Part shown: one piece after another, positions 49,847-59,633 of the stretch
Layout of the letters: each line of letters starts with the position of its first letter
How positions within the stretch are numbered: the stretch's first letter is position 1
Origin: JABDQZ01 sp050049775
GTDB lineage: Bacteria > Pseudomonadota > Gammaproteobacteria > Chromatiales > Chromatiaceae
DNA: 64,000 bases
NCBI GenBank assembly: GCA_050049775.1
Contig: JASFVP010000003.1
Coordinates: forward strand, 38,756-102,755
Direction: 5' to 3'
The notes under the pieces: model-generated
Databases searched by the model: none
Seen by the model: the letters and a program-made list of their open reading frames with translations, nothing else
Told to the model about the DNA's origin: nothing
Translations under genes and position numbers: made by a program

Positions 49847-52198
49847 TTAGTTGATGACCGGGTCGGAGACCGGTTTGCCGATGAAATATCCCTGGCCATA
49901 GTCGACACCGTAAGAAGATAACAGCCTGACAGTTTCATCGTCGCCGACAAATTCGGCAATGGTTTTCTTGCCGAGCCCCTGGATGACCTCAGTGATGGCG
50001 CGAACAAACAATTGATCTTCCTTGCTGCTGGGCAGGTTTCGAATGAAGGCGCCGTCGATTTTTACGTATTTGGCGGGTAACTGTTTCAGGTAGTAGAAAG
50101 ATGAAAAGCCGATGCCGAAGTCATCCAGCGCAAATTCGCAACCGAGTGCGTTGATCTGTTTCATGATCGCCGAAGTGGTCAGGAAATCGGATACCGCAGC
50201 GGTTTCCGTAATTTCAAAAATGATCCGCTCAGGTTTGACCTGATAGCGAGCGAGTAGCGTCCGGATGGTAGGCACCAGCCTGGCGTCATTCATGGTTTTA
50301 CCGGACAGGTTAATGGCGATGGTGTGCTGGTTGTTGCCGGATTCGGACAGGAATTTCAGCGCCAGTTCCAGCACACAGAAATCCACATCGCGAATCAGAC
50401 CGGACGATTCGGCTTCCGGAATGAAATTGCCCGGAGGTAACAGTTCACCATCACTGCTGAGGATTCTGACCAGCGCCTCATGGTGCGAAACCCGGTTGCT
50501 GGCCAGGTTCAGGATCGGTTGAAAATGCAGTATCAGGCGGTTTTCCGTCAGAGCATCGGAAATGATTTCCTTCCAGGCAATTCTGCGATGCAGTGTTTCA
50601 ACTGCGCCGTCGTGCGTCGAGAACAGATGGTGCTGACCAAGACCGCTGTCCTTGGCCTGGTACATGGCGATATCGCCATGGGCAAGCAGCTCCGGCACAC
50701 TGCTGCCATGATCGGGAAATATGACGATGCCGATACTGGCGCTGATTTTGTGGACGTATCCATTTGCCGGCAGGCTGATCTGCGCCAGCGTTTCGTGGAT
50801 TTTTTCCGCCATTCTGACGGCTCCAATCGTATGGGTTTCCGGCAGTAATATGGCGAATTCATCCCCGCCGAGGCGGGCGAATTCATCGGTATTGCGGATG
50901 ATTTTTTGCAAGCGGTCGGCAACTACCCTGAGCAGGGTATCGCCGGACTGATGACCACTGGTGTCGTTGATGTACTTGAACTGGTCGAGGTCAAAATACA
51001 GCAGCGCGCCGTGATGGTTGAAGCGGATGGCTGTGTTGAGGATGCGGGTGAAATCCTCATTGAAGCAATGGCGGTTTTTCAGGCCCGTCAGCGAATCATG
51101 CTCGGCCTGCCAGATTAGGTCACGTTCTGACATTTCCAGCTGGCTGGCCAGCTGGATCGATGTCTGCTCCAGCAGATCAAGTTCGTCGCAAAACATGTGG
51201 TTTTCCGATTCAGAATGGAACTTCTCACGAAATTTCTGGTGCTGGTTGGCTGATAATAGCGGCAGGTGTTGTGACAGATTCTGGACGCGTGCCACTGGTC
51301 GTGTCAGCAACAGGAACAGCATGATCTCGGAAAACACCAGGCCAGCCAGTCCCAGCAACATACTCTGCCTGGTCGATTGCTCAATCGATGACAGCCTGGT
51401 AGTGATGTCAGTGAGCACCATGAACTGGTGACGATCATCCGGTAACGAAACCTTGTTGATACTGAAGCTTCTGTCATTGTGTTGAATGGCGTTATTAAGA
51501 CCTGCCGAGTTTATGTATGAATGTTGCCGTTCAAGTATTCGCTGCACCAGTAGCTGTCGGCTTTCCGCATGAGTGATGGCAAAAATTCTCTTATCCGCCT
51601 GATTGACCAAGGCCACATCGCTGCCGGAAATGCTGCTGAAATCCTCGAGAAGTTGGGCGACCGACTTGGACAGGAATAGTATACCGGTGCTGCCATCTTT
51701 CCTGAGTAGTGGCACAACAGCATATATGTGGCAGGCCGTGTTACAGAAAATGCCTGTGATCGGCTTTTCGTTTTGGAAAGCGGCATGCAGCAATGTCTGG
51801 TAGTTTCGTGGTAGCTGATTTTTATTGGCCAATGGTATGTTGAAATTTTCCGGTTGCTGGAAAAACTGCAGGTAATCCAGGTCCATTTCAACCAGCATGG
51901 TAGTGTTGTTTTTATAGAAGCGATCCAGCGTCACCTCATCACCAGGTACAGCATTGATGCTGAGGTGACTGATGTAGGCTGCCTGAATCAGTGCTTCACG
52001 GGAGTTGTCCAGCATGCCAAGCAGCTGTTGCATTTGCTGCTTGTTCTGGCTTTGTTGTTGCTGGTCGAACTGTTTTTTCAGTGAGTGGCTCGACAGCAGG
52101 GACAGGCCAAAATTGACTGCAAACAGCACGATGGTGAAATACAGCAGGTACTTCCATTTGATACTGACAAAACGCTGTGCTTTTTGTCGTGCTTCCAT
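49847..52198 (-). CDS. Membrane diguanylate cyclase/phosphodiesterase (GGDEF-EAL)
   Basis: 783 aa from ATG 52198 (MEARQKAQRF); a longer start runs into the upstream gene. Helix ~13-32, periplasmic sensor of ~250 residues, helix ~285-305, then GGDEF (LGGDEFAILLPE, ~443, intact) and EAL (HHEALVRIL ~573; DDFGIGFSSFYYLKQL). Both active sites look intact, so it may make and break c-di-GMP. Third gene of a minus-strand unit with a porin-like protein and a periplasmic binding-like protein; overlapping ends suggest cotranscription and a shared signal. Confidence 0.9.
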   Translation of the reverse strand: MEARQKAQRFVSIKWKYLLYFTIVLFAVNFGLSLLSSHSLKKQFDQQQQSQNKQQMQQLLGMLDNSREALIQAAYISHLSINAVPGDEVTLDRFYKNNTTMLVEMDLDYLQFFQQPENFNIPLANKNQLPRNYQTLLHAAFQNEKPITGIFCNTACHIYAVVPLLRKDGSTGILFLSKSVAQLLEDFSSISGSDVALVNQADKRIFAITHAESRQLLVQRILERQHSYINSAGLNNAIQHNDRSFSINKVSLPDDRHQFMVLTDITTRLSSIEQSTRQSMLLGLAGLVFSEIMLFLLLTRPVARVQNLSQHLPLLSANQHQKFREKFHSESENHMFCDELDLLEQTSIQLASQLEMSERDLIWQAEHDSLTGLKNRHCFNEDFTRILNTAIRFNHHGALLYFDLDQFKYINDTSGHQSGDTLLRVVADRLQKIIRNTDEFARLGGDEFAILLPETHTIGAVRMAEKIHETLAQISLPANGYVHKISASIGIVIFPDHGSSVPELLAHGDIAMYQAKDSGLGQHHLFSTHDGAVETLHRRIAWKEIISDALTENRLILHFQPILNLASNRVSHHEALVRILSSDGELLPPGNFIPEAESSGLIRDVDFCVLELALKFLSESGNNQHTIAINLSGKTMNDARLVPTIRTLLARYQVKPERIIFEITETAAVSDFLTTSAIMKQINALGCEFALDDFGIGFSSFYYLKQLPAKYVKIDGAFIRNLPSSKEDQLFVRAITEVIQGLGKKTIAEFVGDDETVRLLSSYGVDYGQGYFIGKPVSDPVIN

Positions 52199-52215
52199 CG
52201 ATTCATCCGGGCGGC

Positions 52216-53430
52216 CTAGAAATGATATGAAAGCAGCAGGTTGAACATCTCCCATTCACGCACCATTTCTGAAAATGGTGTTTCGCGGGAGGACAACCAG
52301 GCAGTGCCTTCAACATTGTGATATTCGGCGCGCAGCATCAAATCTTTAGTCAGGTCCCAACGCACACCGGCTGTCCAGTCAATGGCGTAATTGCGGTAAG
52401 AAGGCATACCCAACAGCATACCTAATGGCGAACTAGCTGTTACTATGCCCTTTGGGTCATCTTCGTTAAGCTGGCTTTTATCATATCGCAGGAAAAATTC
52501 CAGATCGGGGCGATGGCGGTAGGTGCCTTGTACATACCAACCTGTAGCGGTCTGGTTAACACCGTTGAACAGAACACCAAGACCTTTTACGCTGACATCC
52601 TGTTCCCAGTATTCTGTCGTTAAGCTCCAACGGTCATCGTTGAATTCAAAAGAGAAGATATCAATGTCGATATCGACGACCCCGGCTTCCAGATCCACTG
52701 GTGGAAGCAGTGCTGGCTCATAGGCAAAGTTCCCCAGGGTTTTTGTGTATCCCAGACGTAGAGTTCCACCATCCCATTCATAGAGCAGGCGGGTCATGGA
52801 TATGGGGTCCTCGGTTTCCGTGGAGCCAGGAAAGTCTGTAATCAAAAAGGCGTATTCGACATTTTTGTCAATTTCTGGCACGCCATATGAACTCTGGAAA
52901 TAAATATCCGAATTATCCAGCTGGATATCGGCGTAAACCTGCAGACCATCACCATGTAATACAAGGTTTCTAACCTTATCAAAATAGATCGATTGTGGCA
53001 GGAAAATACCTGGCCGTGTAACAGCGACATCGCGGCTATCATTATAGAATCCATATGGATTTTTGATGCGGCCAATACGCAGGCCACCCATCCAGTCGAC
53101 CTTGTTTACCAGAGTGAAATCCAGCAGACCGTAATCCAGGATTGGCTTGGCATCATAAAACTCGCCGGCTTTGCGTGACAGGATTTGTGCCGAAGCAAAG
53201 ATATCAGGCTTCAATCTGCCGGAGGCATTGAAACCGATTTCGGTGAATTCAAAACTGCCGGATCCTTTGCTGGATTGGCCGAAGAAATTGTTGTCTGTGG
53301 TATTGGTATAACCCTGTGTCAGAAAGCCGTGGAACTGAAAATCCTTGGAAAATTCGAAAAATCCTTCTGCCTGGGTGATACCTGGCAACAACAGAATAGC
53401 TAGTAACAACTGCGAAAGCTTAGGGCGCAT
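52216..53430 (-). CDS. Outer-membrane beta-barrel porin-like protein
   Basis: 404 aa from ATG 53430 with ribosome site GAAGGA. Signal peptide ending GITQA, then alternating amphipathic strands throughout (FQFHGFLTQGYTNTTDN, GGLRIGRIKNPYGFYNDSR) and a C-terminal Phe (LLLSYHF), as expected for outer-membrane insertion. Probably a passive or selective channel; the substrate is unknown. Its start overlaps the end of the binding-like gene by ~11 nt, and the GGDEF-EAL gene follows downstream. Confidence 0.85.
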   Translation of the reverse strand: MRPKLSQLLLAILLLPGITQAEGFFEFSKDFQFHGFLTQGYTNTTDNNFFGQSSKGSGSFEFTEIGFNASGRLKPDIFASAQILSRKAGEFYDAKPILDYGLLDFTLVNKVDWMGGLRIGRIKNPYGFYNDSRDVAVTRPGIFLPQSIYFDKVRNLVLHGDGLQVYADIQLDNSDIYFQSSYGVPEIDKNVEYAFLITDFPGSTETEDPISMTRLLYEWDGGTLRLGYTKTLGNFAYEPALLPPVDLEAGVVDIDIDIFSFEFNDDRWSLTTEYWEQDVSVKGLGVLFNGVNQTATGWYVQGTYRHRPDLEFFLRYDKSQLNEDDPKGIVTASSPLGMLLGMPSYRNYAIDWTAGVRWDLTKDLMLRAEYHNVEGTAWLSSRETPFSEMVREWEMFNLLLSYHF

Positions 53431-53836
53431 GATTTGTTCCTTCAAAATTCAGGATTTTCACAGTGTCGTCACTGTTGCCGTCGGAGAGGTAGCCGATACT
53501 TCCCGGTGTATTGGCAACTTGCTCCAGCATATCCTGCTCGGAGGCGACTTCGGTTGGCGCCTGGCCGGTGCCGGTGAATACCAGTCGGTTCCATTTTTTA
53601 CGCAGTCGGTGCGGAAAAATGCTGAGTACATTTTTACTGAAACTGCGATGTAGGGGATGGTTGTCGTCCAGCACAAACACATGGATCGGTGTGCCATCGG
53701 CCCAACTGCGGCGGCGCATGGTGAAAATTGAGCGTAATTCGTTCTTGCTGATGGATTGCTTGACCTGCCGGTTGATGATGACAATTTCACCGGACACGGC
53801 TGTACTTGTCATCGAAACTGACAACAGGACAAGCAC
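53420..53836 (-). CDS. Small periplasmic binding-protein-like (PstS-like) protein
   Basis: 138 aa, GTG start at 53836 chosen as the only good codon in the open frame, though its ribosome site is weak. A short signal peptide (LVLLSVSMTSTAVSG) precedes IVIINRQVKQSISKNELRSIF, RRRSWADGTPIHVFVLDDNHPLHRSF and NTPGSIGYLSDGNS, the pattern of short PstS-like phosphate/anion-binding domains. Overlaps the porin gene. With the porin and GGDEF-EAL protein it may form a sensing unit (inference). Anion specificity cannot be read. Confidence 0.78.
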   Translation of the reverse strand: MLVLLSVSMTSTAVSGEIVIINRQVKQSISKNELRSIFTMRRRSWADGTPIHVFVLDDNHPLHRSFSKNVLSIFPHRLRKKWNRLVFTGTGQAPTEVASEQDMLEQVANTPGSIGYLSDGNSDDTVKILNFEGTNHAP

Positions 53837-54014
53837 GACAACAGGGATAAGGATGCGAGTGCTGATAAGCTGAAAAACCTTTTGTTATTCTTGTTGTTAC
53901 ATGGCTATGAGTTTAGCCGAAAAAAACGATTTTGTGCAGGAATGCGCCAATCCCGGCCGGCAACAAAGTTTGAACTGCATCACATTCCTGTCAGTTGCGA
54001 CAAAATTGTCCGTC

Positions 54015-56834
54015 TTAAAGGACGCTGATTTTCCGCAGCTGCGCCTGCAGATTCTGCAGGGCCTGGCGCATGGCCTCTAGCTTGTCACGTTCTTTCTGCA
54101 CCACCGCTTGCGGCGCCTTGTCGACAAAATTCGGGTTGGCCAGCTTTTTCTCGATTCGCTCGACCTCGGCGTCAGTTTTGCCGATTTCCTTTTCGAGGCG
54201 TTGCCTTTCCGCCTGCACATCGATGAGTCCAGCCAGCGGAATCAGGATTTTCATATTGCCAACCAGCGACATGGCGGATTCCGGTGCCTTGTCGTCTTCG
54301 GACAACACGTCGATCGACTCGGTGCGTGCCAGGAAATGCAGGTAATGTTGCGTATGCCCTAATTTGTCCAGGTCATCCCGGGTTGTATTTTCCAGCAGCA
54401 CCGGCAAAGGCTTGCCGGGTGAGATGTTCATCTCACCGCGAATCTGGCGAATGCCGAGAATGAATTGTTTGAGCCACTCCATATCGGCTTCGGCTGTGGC
54501 ATCCTGCAATGTTGCATCCGTCTCTGGAAATGGCTGCAACATGATGGTGTCCGCCTCGATGCCGGCCAGGGGGGCAACCCGTTGCCAGATTTCCTCGGTG
54601 ATGAACGGCATGATCGGGTGGGTCAGGCGCAACAGGCTTTCCAGTACTTCAACCAGTGTTTTACGTGTGCCGCGTTTGGCGGCATCGCTGGCGTTGTCGT
54701 CATTGAGCACCGGCTTGGATAGTTCCAGATACCAGTCGCAGTATTCGTTCCAGACAAACTCATAAATGGCCTGGGCGGCCTGATCCAGGCGATAACCCTC
54801 GATGGCATCGGTGACGGTCTTGGTGGTTTTCTGCAGTTTCGAGACAATCCAGCGGTCCGCAATGGTCAGACTGATGTCACCGTTCTGGCCACAATCCTGG
54901 CCTTCGGTGTTCATGAGCACGTAACGTGACGCATTCCAGATCTTGTTGCAGAAGTTGCGGTAACCTTCGATGCGGTTCATGTCGAACTTGATATCGCGTC
55001 CGGTTGCCGCCAGTGCGGCAAAGGTGAAGCGCAGGGCATCGGTGCCGAAGCTGGGAATGCCGTCGGGAAATTCCTTGCGCGTCTGCTTCTCGATCTTCTT
55101 GGCCAGCTGTGGCTGCATCATGCCGCCAGTGCGCTTGTTCACCAGGTCTTCGAGTTCAATACCATCGATGAGATCGATCGGATCGAGCACGTTGCCCTTG
55201 GACTTGGACATCTTGTGACCCAGCGAATCGCGCACCAGGCCATGCACATAGACCTCGTGAAACGGTACGTCACCCATGAACTTCAGGCCCATCATGATCA
55301 TGCGCGCGACCCAGAAGAAGATGATGTCAAAGCCGGTGATCAACACATTGGTCGGATAAAACAGTTTCAAGCGTTCGGTGTTTTCCGGCCAGCCGAGCGT
55401 CGAGAACGGCCACAATGCCGAGCTGAACCAGGTGTCGAGCACGTCTTCATCCTGGGTCAGCGGATAGTCAGCGGCCAGTTTGTGTTTTGTGCGTACCTCG
55501 GCTTCGGTGCGACCGACGTAGGTGTTGCCTTCGTCGTCGTACCAGGCCGGGATGCGATGGCCCCACCAGATCTGGCGGCTGATGCACCAGTCCTGGATGT
55601 TGCGCATCCATTCATAATAGGTGTTCTTCCAGTTATCCGGCACAAAGCGGATGCTGCCGTTTTCCACCGCTTCGATGGCGGGTTTGGCGAGTGGCTCGAC
55701 CTTGACGTACCACTGGTCGGTGAGGAACGGCTCGATGACCACACCGGAACGATCACCGCGCGGCACCATCAGTTTGTGATCCTTGATTTGCTCCAGCAGG
55801 CCGGCGGCTTCCAGATCGGCAACGATGGACTTACGGGCCTCATAGCGATCCATGCCAATGTACTTGGCCGGAATGACCGGACCTTCTTCGGCGTTATTGC
55901 TGCGTATGGTGGCATCGACCGTGAAAATATTGATCAGGCCGCCATGTACCTGCGAGCTGATGGCGTTCTCGTCGCGATGACGCTGCCATACCTCGTAGTC
56001 GTTGAAATCGTGTGCCGGCGTGATCTTGACGCAACCGGTGCCGAACTCGGGGTCGGCGTGTTCATCGGCGACAATCGGGATCTTGCGCCCGGTCAGCGGC
56101 AGCTCGAGCAACTCGCCGATCAGGTGTTTGTAGCGTTCATCTTCCGGATTCACCGCCACGGCGCAGTCGCCGAGCATGGTCTCGGGGCGCGTGGTGGATA
56201 CCACCAGGTGGCCGGTGCCGTTGCTGAGCGGATAACGCATATCCCACATGTGGCCGCTTTCTTCCTCGGAAATGACTTCGAGGTCGGACACCGCAGTATG
56301 CAGTTTCGGGTCCCAGTTGACCAGGCGTTTGCCGCGATAGATCAGGCCTTCTTCATAAAGACGGACAAACACTTCCTTGACCGCTTCGGACAGGCCGTCG
56401 TCCATGGTGAAGCGTTCGTGCTGCCAGTCGAGTGACGAGCCGAGCCGGCGCAGCTGGCGGGTGATGTTGCCGCCGGATTCCTCTTTCCATTCCCAGATGC
56501 GCTTGATGAAGTCGTCACGGCCGAGATCGTGGCGGCTTTTGCCGTCGGCCTCGAGCTGGCGTTCGACCACCATCTGGGTGGCGATACCGGCATGGTCGGT
56601 GCCGGGCTGCCACAGGGTGGGGCGGCCACGCATGCGATTGAAGCGGATCAGGGTATCCATCACGGTGTTGTTGAAGCCATGGCCCATGTGCAGGCTGCCG
56701 GTGACATTGGGCGGCGGGATCATGATGCAGTAGGCGAGGTTGTCACTGCTGCTGTCCGGCGCGAAATAGTTGTTGTTTTCCCAGGTCTGGTACCAGCGTT
56801 GTTCTATCGCGTGAGGATCGTAGGTTTTTTCCAT
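54015..56834 (-). CDS. valS: Valyl-tRNA synthetase
   Basis: 939 aa, class I synthetase. NVTGSLHMGHGFN is the HIGH motif, LGHKMSKSKGNVLD the KMSKS motif; the editing (CP1) domain lies between (TTRPETMLGDCAVAVNP). The C-terminal coiled coil (QRLEKEIGKTDAEVERIEKKL) is the tRNA-binding arm. Full length. Charges tRNA-Val and edits threonine. Stand-alone, divergent from pcnB. Confidence 0.98.
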   Translation of the reverse strand: MEKTYDPHAIEQRWYQTWENNNYFAPDSSSDNLAYCIMIPPPNVTGSLHMGHGFNNTVMDTLIRFNRMRGRPTLWQPGTDHAGIATQMVVERQLEADGKSRHDLGRDDFIKRIWEWKEESGGNITRQLRRLGSSLDWQHERFTMDDGLSEAVKEVFVRLYEEGLIYRGKRLVNWDPKLHTAVSDLEVISEEESGHMWDMRYPLSNGTGHLVVSTTRPETMLGDCAVAVNPEDERYKHLIGELLELPLTGRKIPIVADEHADPEFGTGCVKITPAHDFNDYEVWQRHRDENAISSQVHGGLINIFTVDATIRSNNAEEGPVIPAKYIGMDRYEARKSIVADLEAAGLLEQIKDHKLMVPRGDRSGVVIEPFLTDQWYVKVEPLAKPAIEAVENGSIRFVPDNWKNTYYEWMRNIQDWCISRQIWWGHRIPAWYDDEGNTYVGRTEAEVRTKHKLAADYPLTQDEDVLDTWFSSALWPFSTLGWPENTERLKLFYPTNVLITGFDIIFFWVARMIMMGLKFMGDVPFHEVYVHGLVRDSLGHKMSKSKGNVLDPIDLIDGIELEDLVNKRTGGMMQPQLAKKIEKQTRKEFPDGIPSFGTDALRFTFAALAATGRDIKFDMNRIEGYRNFCNKIWNASRYVLMNTEGQDCGQNGDISLTIADRWIVSKLQKTTKTVTDAIEGYRLDQAAQAIYEFVWNEYCDWYLELSKPVLNDDNASDAAKRGTRKTLVEVLESLLRLTHPIMPFITEEIWQRVAPLAGIEADTIMLQPFPETDATLQDATAEADMEWLKQFILGIRQIRGEMNISPGKPLPVLLENTTRDDLDKLGHTQHYLHFLARTESIDVLSEDDKAPESAMSLVGNMKILIPLAGLIDVQAERQRLEKEIGKTDAEVERIEKKLANPNFVDKAPQAVVQKERDKLEAMRQALQNLQAQLRKISVL

Positions 56835-57122
56835 GTTCGACTGTTATTGTTTACTGCGAAAATTGACCCGGGATTATACCGATCTGGCCAGGCGGCGTAA
56901 GTAAAAATCCGGTGCCGGTCAGCTATCGGCCCGGTATCGGCATCGCCAGGTTCAACGGCTACAGCGGAGAAATCGAATGTCCGGCGCTGCTAGGAGGGAC
57001 AAGCCTGTTGCGCGATAAACTGGCTTGCGCTGCGGTTCGGTATTATGGCTGGAATGGCCGCCGAGACGGTGTAGAATAGTCGCCAAATAACGATAAACGC
57101 TAACCAGGTTGTAAAGAGGTTT

Positions 57123-58418
57123 CTGACTATCTCGCCCGTCGTCATTGCCAGATCGGACCATATTATTTCGCGCAGTAACATTTCCGAAAATGCGCTCAAG
57201 GTATTGCGCCGTCTGCAGAAAGCCGGTTATCAGGCGCATCTGGTCGGTGGTGGTGTGCGCGACCTGCTGCTCGGTCGTGAACCGAAAGACTTTGACGTTG
57301 CCACCGATGCCAGCCCGGAAGAGGTGCGCGACACTTTCCGCAACTGTCGCCTGATCGGCCGGCGTTTCCGCCTCGCGCATGTGCACTTCGGGCGCGACAT
57401 CATCGAGGTGGCGACGTTTCGTGGCAGTCACAACGGTGAAGATTCGATTGCCGCACAAAGCGACCAGGGCATGATCCTGCGCGACAACGTGTTCGGCACC
57501 ATCGAGGAAGATGCGCTGCGCCGCGATTTCACCGTCAATGCCCTGTATTACAACCTCAAGGACTTTTCCGTCATCGACTATGTTGGCGGCGTTGAGGACC
57601 TGCAGGCCGGCCTGCTGCGCCTGATCGGCGATCCGGAAACCCGTTTCCGTGAAGACCCGGTGCGCCTGCTGCGCGCCATACGCTTTGCCGCCAAGCTCGG
57701 TTTCAATATCCACAAAGACAGTGAAGCGCCAATTTTCCAGCTCGGCGATCTGCTCGACGAGGTGCCGGCGGCACGCCTGTTCGAGGAAGTGCTGAAACTG
57801 TTTCTCGGCGGGGTGGCGGTGCACACCTTCGAGAAGTTGCGCCATTACGATTTGTTTCGCCACCTGTTTCCGTCCACCGACAAGAGCCTGGAAATCGAGG
57901 AACAGCAATTCCCGATCCAGTTTGTGTTGCAGGGCCTGAAAAATACCGACACACGCATCCGCGAAGACAAGCCGGTGACGCCGGCGTTTTTGTTTGCCGT
58001 GTTATTGTGGGAACCGGTGCGCCAGCGTGCGCAACAGGCCATGGAGCGTGGCGTGATACCCCAGCAGGCCATGTTTGACGCGGCCGACGAAGTCATCTCG
58101 GAGCAGGTGCAGAAGATCGCCATACCAAGGCGTTTCAGCTCGCAGATGAAGGAAATCTGGAGCATGCAGTCGCGCCTCGAAAAAAGCCGCAGCGGCAAAC
58201 GTGCGCGCCGCCTGCTGGAAAATCCACGTTTTCGCGCCGCTTACGATTTTCTGCTGTTGCGAGCCGCAGCCAGCGAGGCCGATCAACAGCTGGCCGACTG
58301 GTGGACCCGCTATCAGGAAAACCAGCCGCAGGCGCAATCGACCGGCAAAAGCTCACCACCGCGCAAGCGGCGCCCCCGCAGTCGTCGCCGCAAGCCGGCG
58401 GCGGCCGGAGGGCAATAG
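57123..58418 (+). CDS. pcnB: Poly(A) polymerase I
   Basis: 431 aa if it starts at CTG 57123, which follows AAGAGG. A TTG at 57204 would cut off the conserved ISRSNISENALKVLRRL that PcnB proteins share. No ATG/GTG/TTG start exists upstream in the open frame, so a non-standard start is likely. Head domain: YQAHLVGGGVRDLLLG and KDFDVATDA (catalytic Asp pair), then FRNCRLIGRRFRLAHVHFG and EDALRRDFTVNALYY. The C-terminus is Arg/Lys-rich (RKRRPRSRRRKP). It adds poly(A) tails to RNA for decay. folK begins at once after the stop. Confidence 0.9.
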   Translation: MTISPVVIARSDHIISRSNISENALKVLRRLQKAGYQAHLVGGGVRDLLLGREPKDFDVATDASPEEVRDTFRNCRLIGRRFRLAHVHFGRDIIEVATFRGSHNGEDSIAAQSDQGMILRDNVFGTIEEDALRRDFTVNALYYNLKDFSVIDYVGGVEDLQAGLLRLIGDPETRFREDPVRLLRAIRFAAKLGFNIHKDSEAPIFQLGDLLDEVPAARLFEEVLKLFLGGVAVHTFEKLRHYDLFRHLFPSTDKSLEIEEQQFPIQFVLQGLKNTDTRIREDKPVTPAFLFAVLLWEPVRQRAQQAMERGVIPQQAMFDAADEVISEQVQKIAIPRRFSSQMKEIWSMQSRLEKSRSGKRARRLLENPRFRAAYDFLLLRAAASEADQQLADWWTRYQENQPQAQSTGKSSPPRKRRPRSRRRKPAAAGGQ

Positions 58419-58931
58419 ATGCGGCAGGATCGCGTCACCGCCTACATCGGACTGGGAAGCAATCTGCACAACCCGATTGAACAACTGCAGCAGGCGCTGG
58501 CGGCACTGGACCATATGCCGCACACCAAGGTGAAAAAAGTTTCATCGTTTTATCGCAGCGCACCGCTGGGTCCGGCCGGACAGCCGGATTACGTTAATGC
58601 CGTAGCGCAGCTGGATACCGAGTTGTCGGCGTCGGAGCTGTTGCAATGGCTGCACAGCATTGAGGACATACACGGGCGCGAGCGTATGGTGCGCTGGGGA
58701 GCACGCACGCTGGATCTGGATATTCTGCTGTACGATGATTTGCGCATCGATTTACCGCATTTGCACATACCGCACCGCGAAATGGCCAATCGTGCCTTCG
58801 TGTTGCAACCCTTGCTGGAGATCGCCGCTGGCGATCTACCGATACCGGGACAGGGCACGCTGCAGCAACTGGTCGATGCCTGCCCGGACAGCCGCATCGA
58901 AAAGCTCGCCATGGAGCACAGCCCGTCATGA
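58419..58931 (+). CDS. folK: 2-amino-4-hydroxy-6-hydroxymethyldihydropteridine pyrophosphokinase
   Basis: 170 aa. Family signatures AYIGLGSNLHNPIEQLQQAL, SSFYRSAPLGPAGQPDYVNA and GARTLDLDILLYDDLRIDLP are all present. Transfers pyrophosphate from ATP to the pterin in folate synthesis. Starts directly after the pcnB stop (TAGATG) and overlaps the kinase gene by ATGA. Confidence 0.97.
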   Translation: MRQDRVTAYIGLGSNLHNPIEQLQQALAALDHMPHTKVKKVSSFYRSAPLGPAGQPDYVNAVAQLDTELSASELLQWLHSIEDIHGRERMVRWGARTLDLDILLYDDLRIDLPHLHIPHREMANRAFVLQPLLEIAAGDLPIPGQGTLQQLVDACPDSRIEKLAMEHSPS

Positions 58932-59593
58932 GTCTCAGCGACAAGCTGCCGTCGGCGCCGCGCTTCCTCGTTGTCGAAGGCCCGATCGGTGTCGGCAAGA
59001 CCAGCCTGGTGAAGCGTCTGGCCAACACCTTCAATTCTGAAATACTGCTTGAGGAGGCCGAGGAAAACCCTTTCCTGCAGGGCTTTTATCGCGACCGGCG
59101 CGCCGCGGCATTTCCGACCCAGCTGTTTTTCCTGTTCCAGCGCAGTCGCCAGCTGTCCGGCCTGCAGCAACACGATATGTTCATGCAGTCGATGATTGCC
59201 GATTTCATGCTCGACAAGGATCGCTTGTTCGCCGAACTCAATCTCGACGACAACGAGCTGCAGCTCTACAACCAGGTCTATCAGACCTTACAGTTGCAGG
59301 CGCCGCGGCCCGATCTGGTGGTGTACCTGCAGGCGCCGGTCGAGGTGCTGCAGAACCGTGTGCAAAAACGCAACCGCGCCAACGAACGCAGCATGGACGC
59401 CGGTTACCTGAAACGCCTGCTGGATGCCTACAACGGTTACTTCAGTCGTTACGATGCGTCGCCGCTGCTGATCATCAACGCGGCCGAAATCAATCCGCTC
59501 GAGTCGGACGCCGATTACCAGTTGCTGGTGGAAAAAATCTGCACCATCAAGGCCGGCCGGCATTTCTTCAACCCGGGGCCGTCTTTGTTGTAA
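58928..59593 (+). CDS. Deoxynucleoside kinase (deoxyguanosine/deoxyadenosine kinase family)
   Basis: 221 aa. P-loop VEGPIGVGKTSLVKRLA near residue 17, the lid region RNRANERSMDAGYLKRLLDA, and a C-terminal SDADYQLLVEKI. Phosphorylates deoxynucleosides for salvage; the preferred base cannot be read. Start overlaps folK (ATGA). This kinase is often found between folK and panB in gammaproteobacteria, as here. Confidence 0.92.
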   Translation: MSLSDKLPSAPRFLVVEGPIGVGKTSLVKRLANTFNSEILLEEAEENPFLQGFYRDRRAAAFPTQLFFLFQRSRQLSGLQQHDMFMQSMIADFMLDKDRLFAELNLDDNELQLYNQVYQTLQLQAPRPDLVVYLQAPVEVLQNRVQKRNRANERSMDAGYLKRLLDAYNGYFSRYDASPLLIINAAEINPLESDADYQLLVEKICTIKAGRHFFNPGPSLL

Positions 59594-59633
59594 AGCACAG
59601 CTCAGGGTAGAATCGCGCCTCAACCCAGCAACC

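Noticed and set aside
55215..56435. Long open frame (406 codons) on the plus strand opposite valS
   Set aside because: valS on the minus strand is unmistakable; the opposite frame has no family features and is a shadow of GC-rich coding.
56952..57908. Long minus-strand frame opposite pcnB
   Set aside because: pcnB motifs are clear on the plus strand; this is its antisense shadow.
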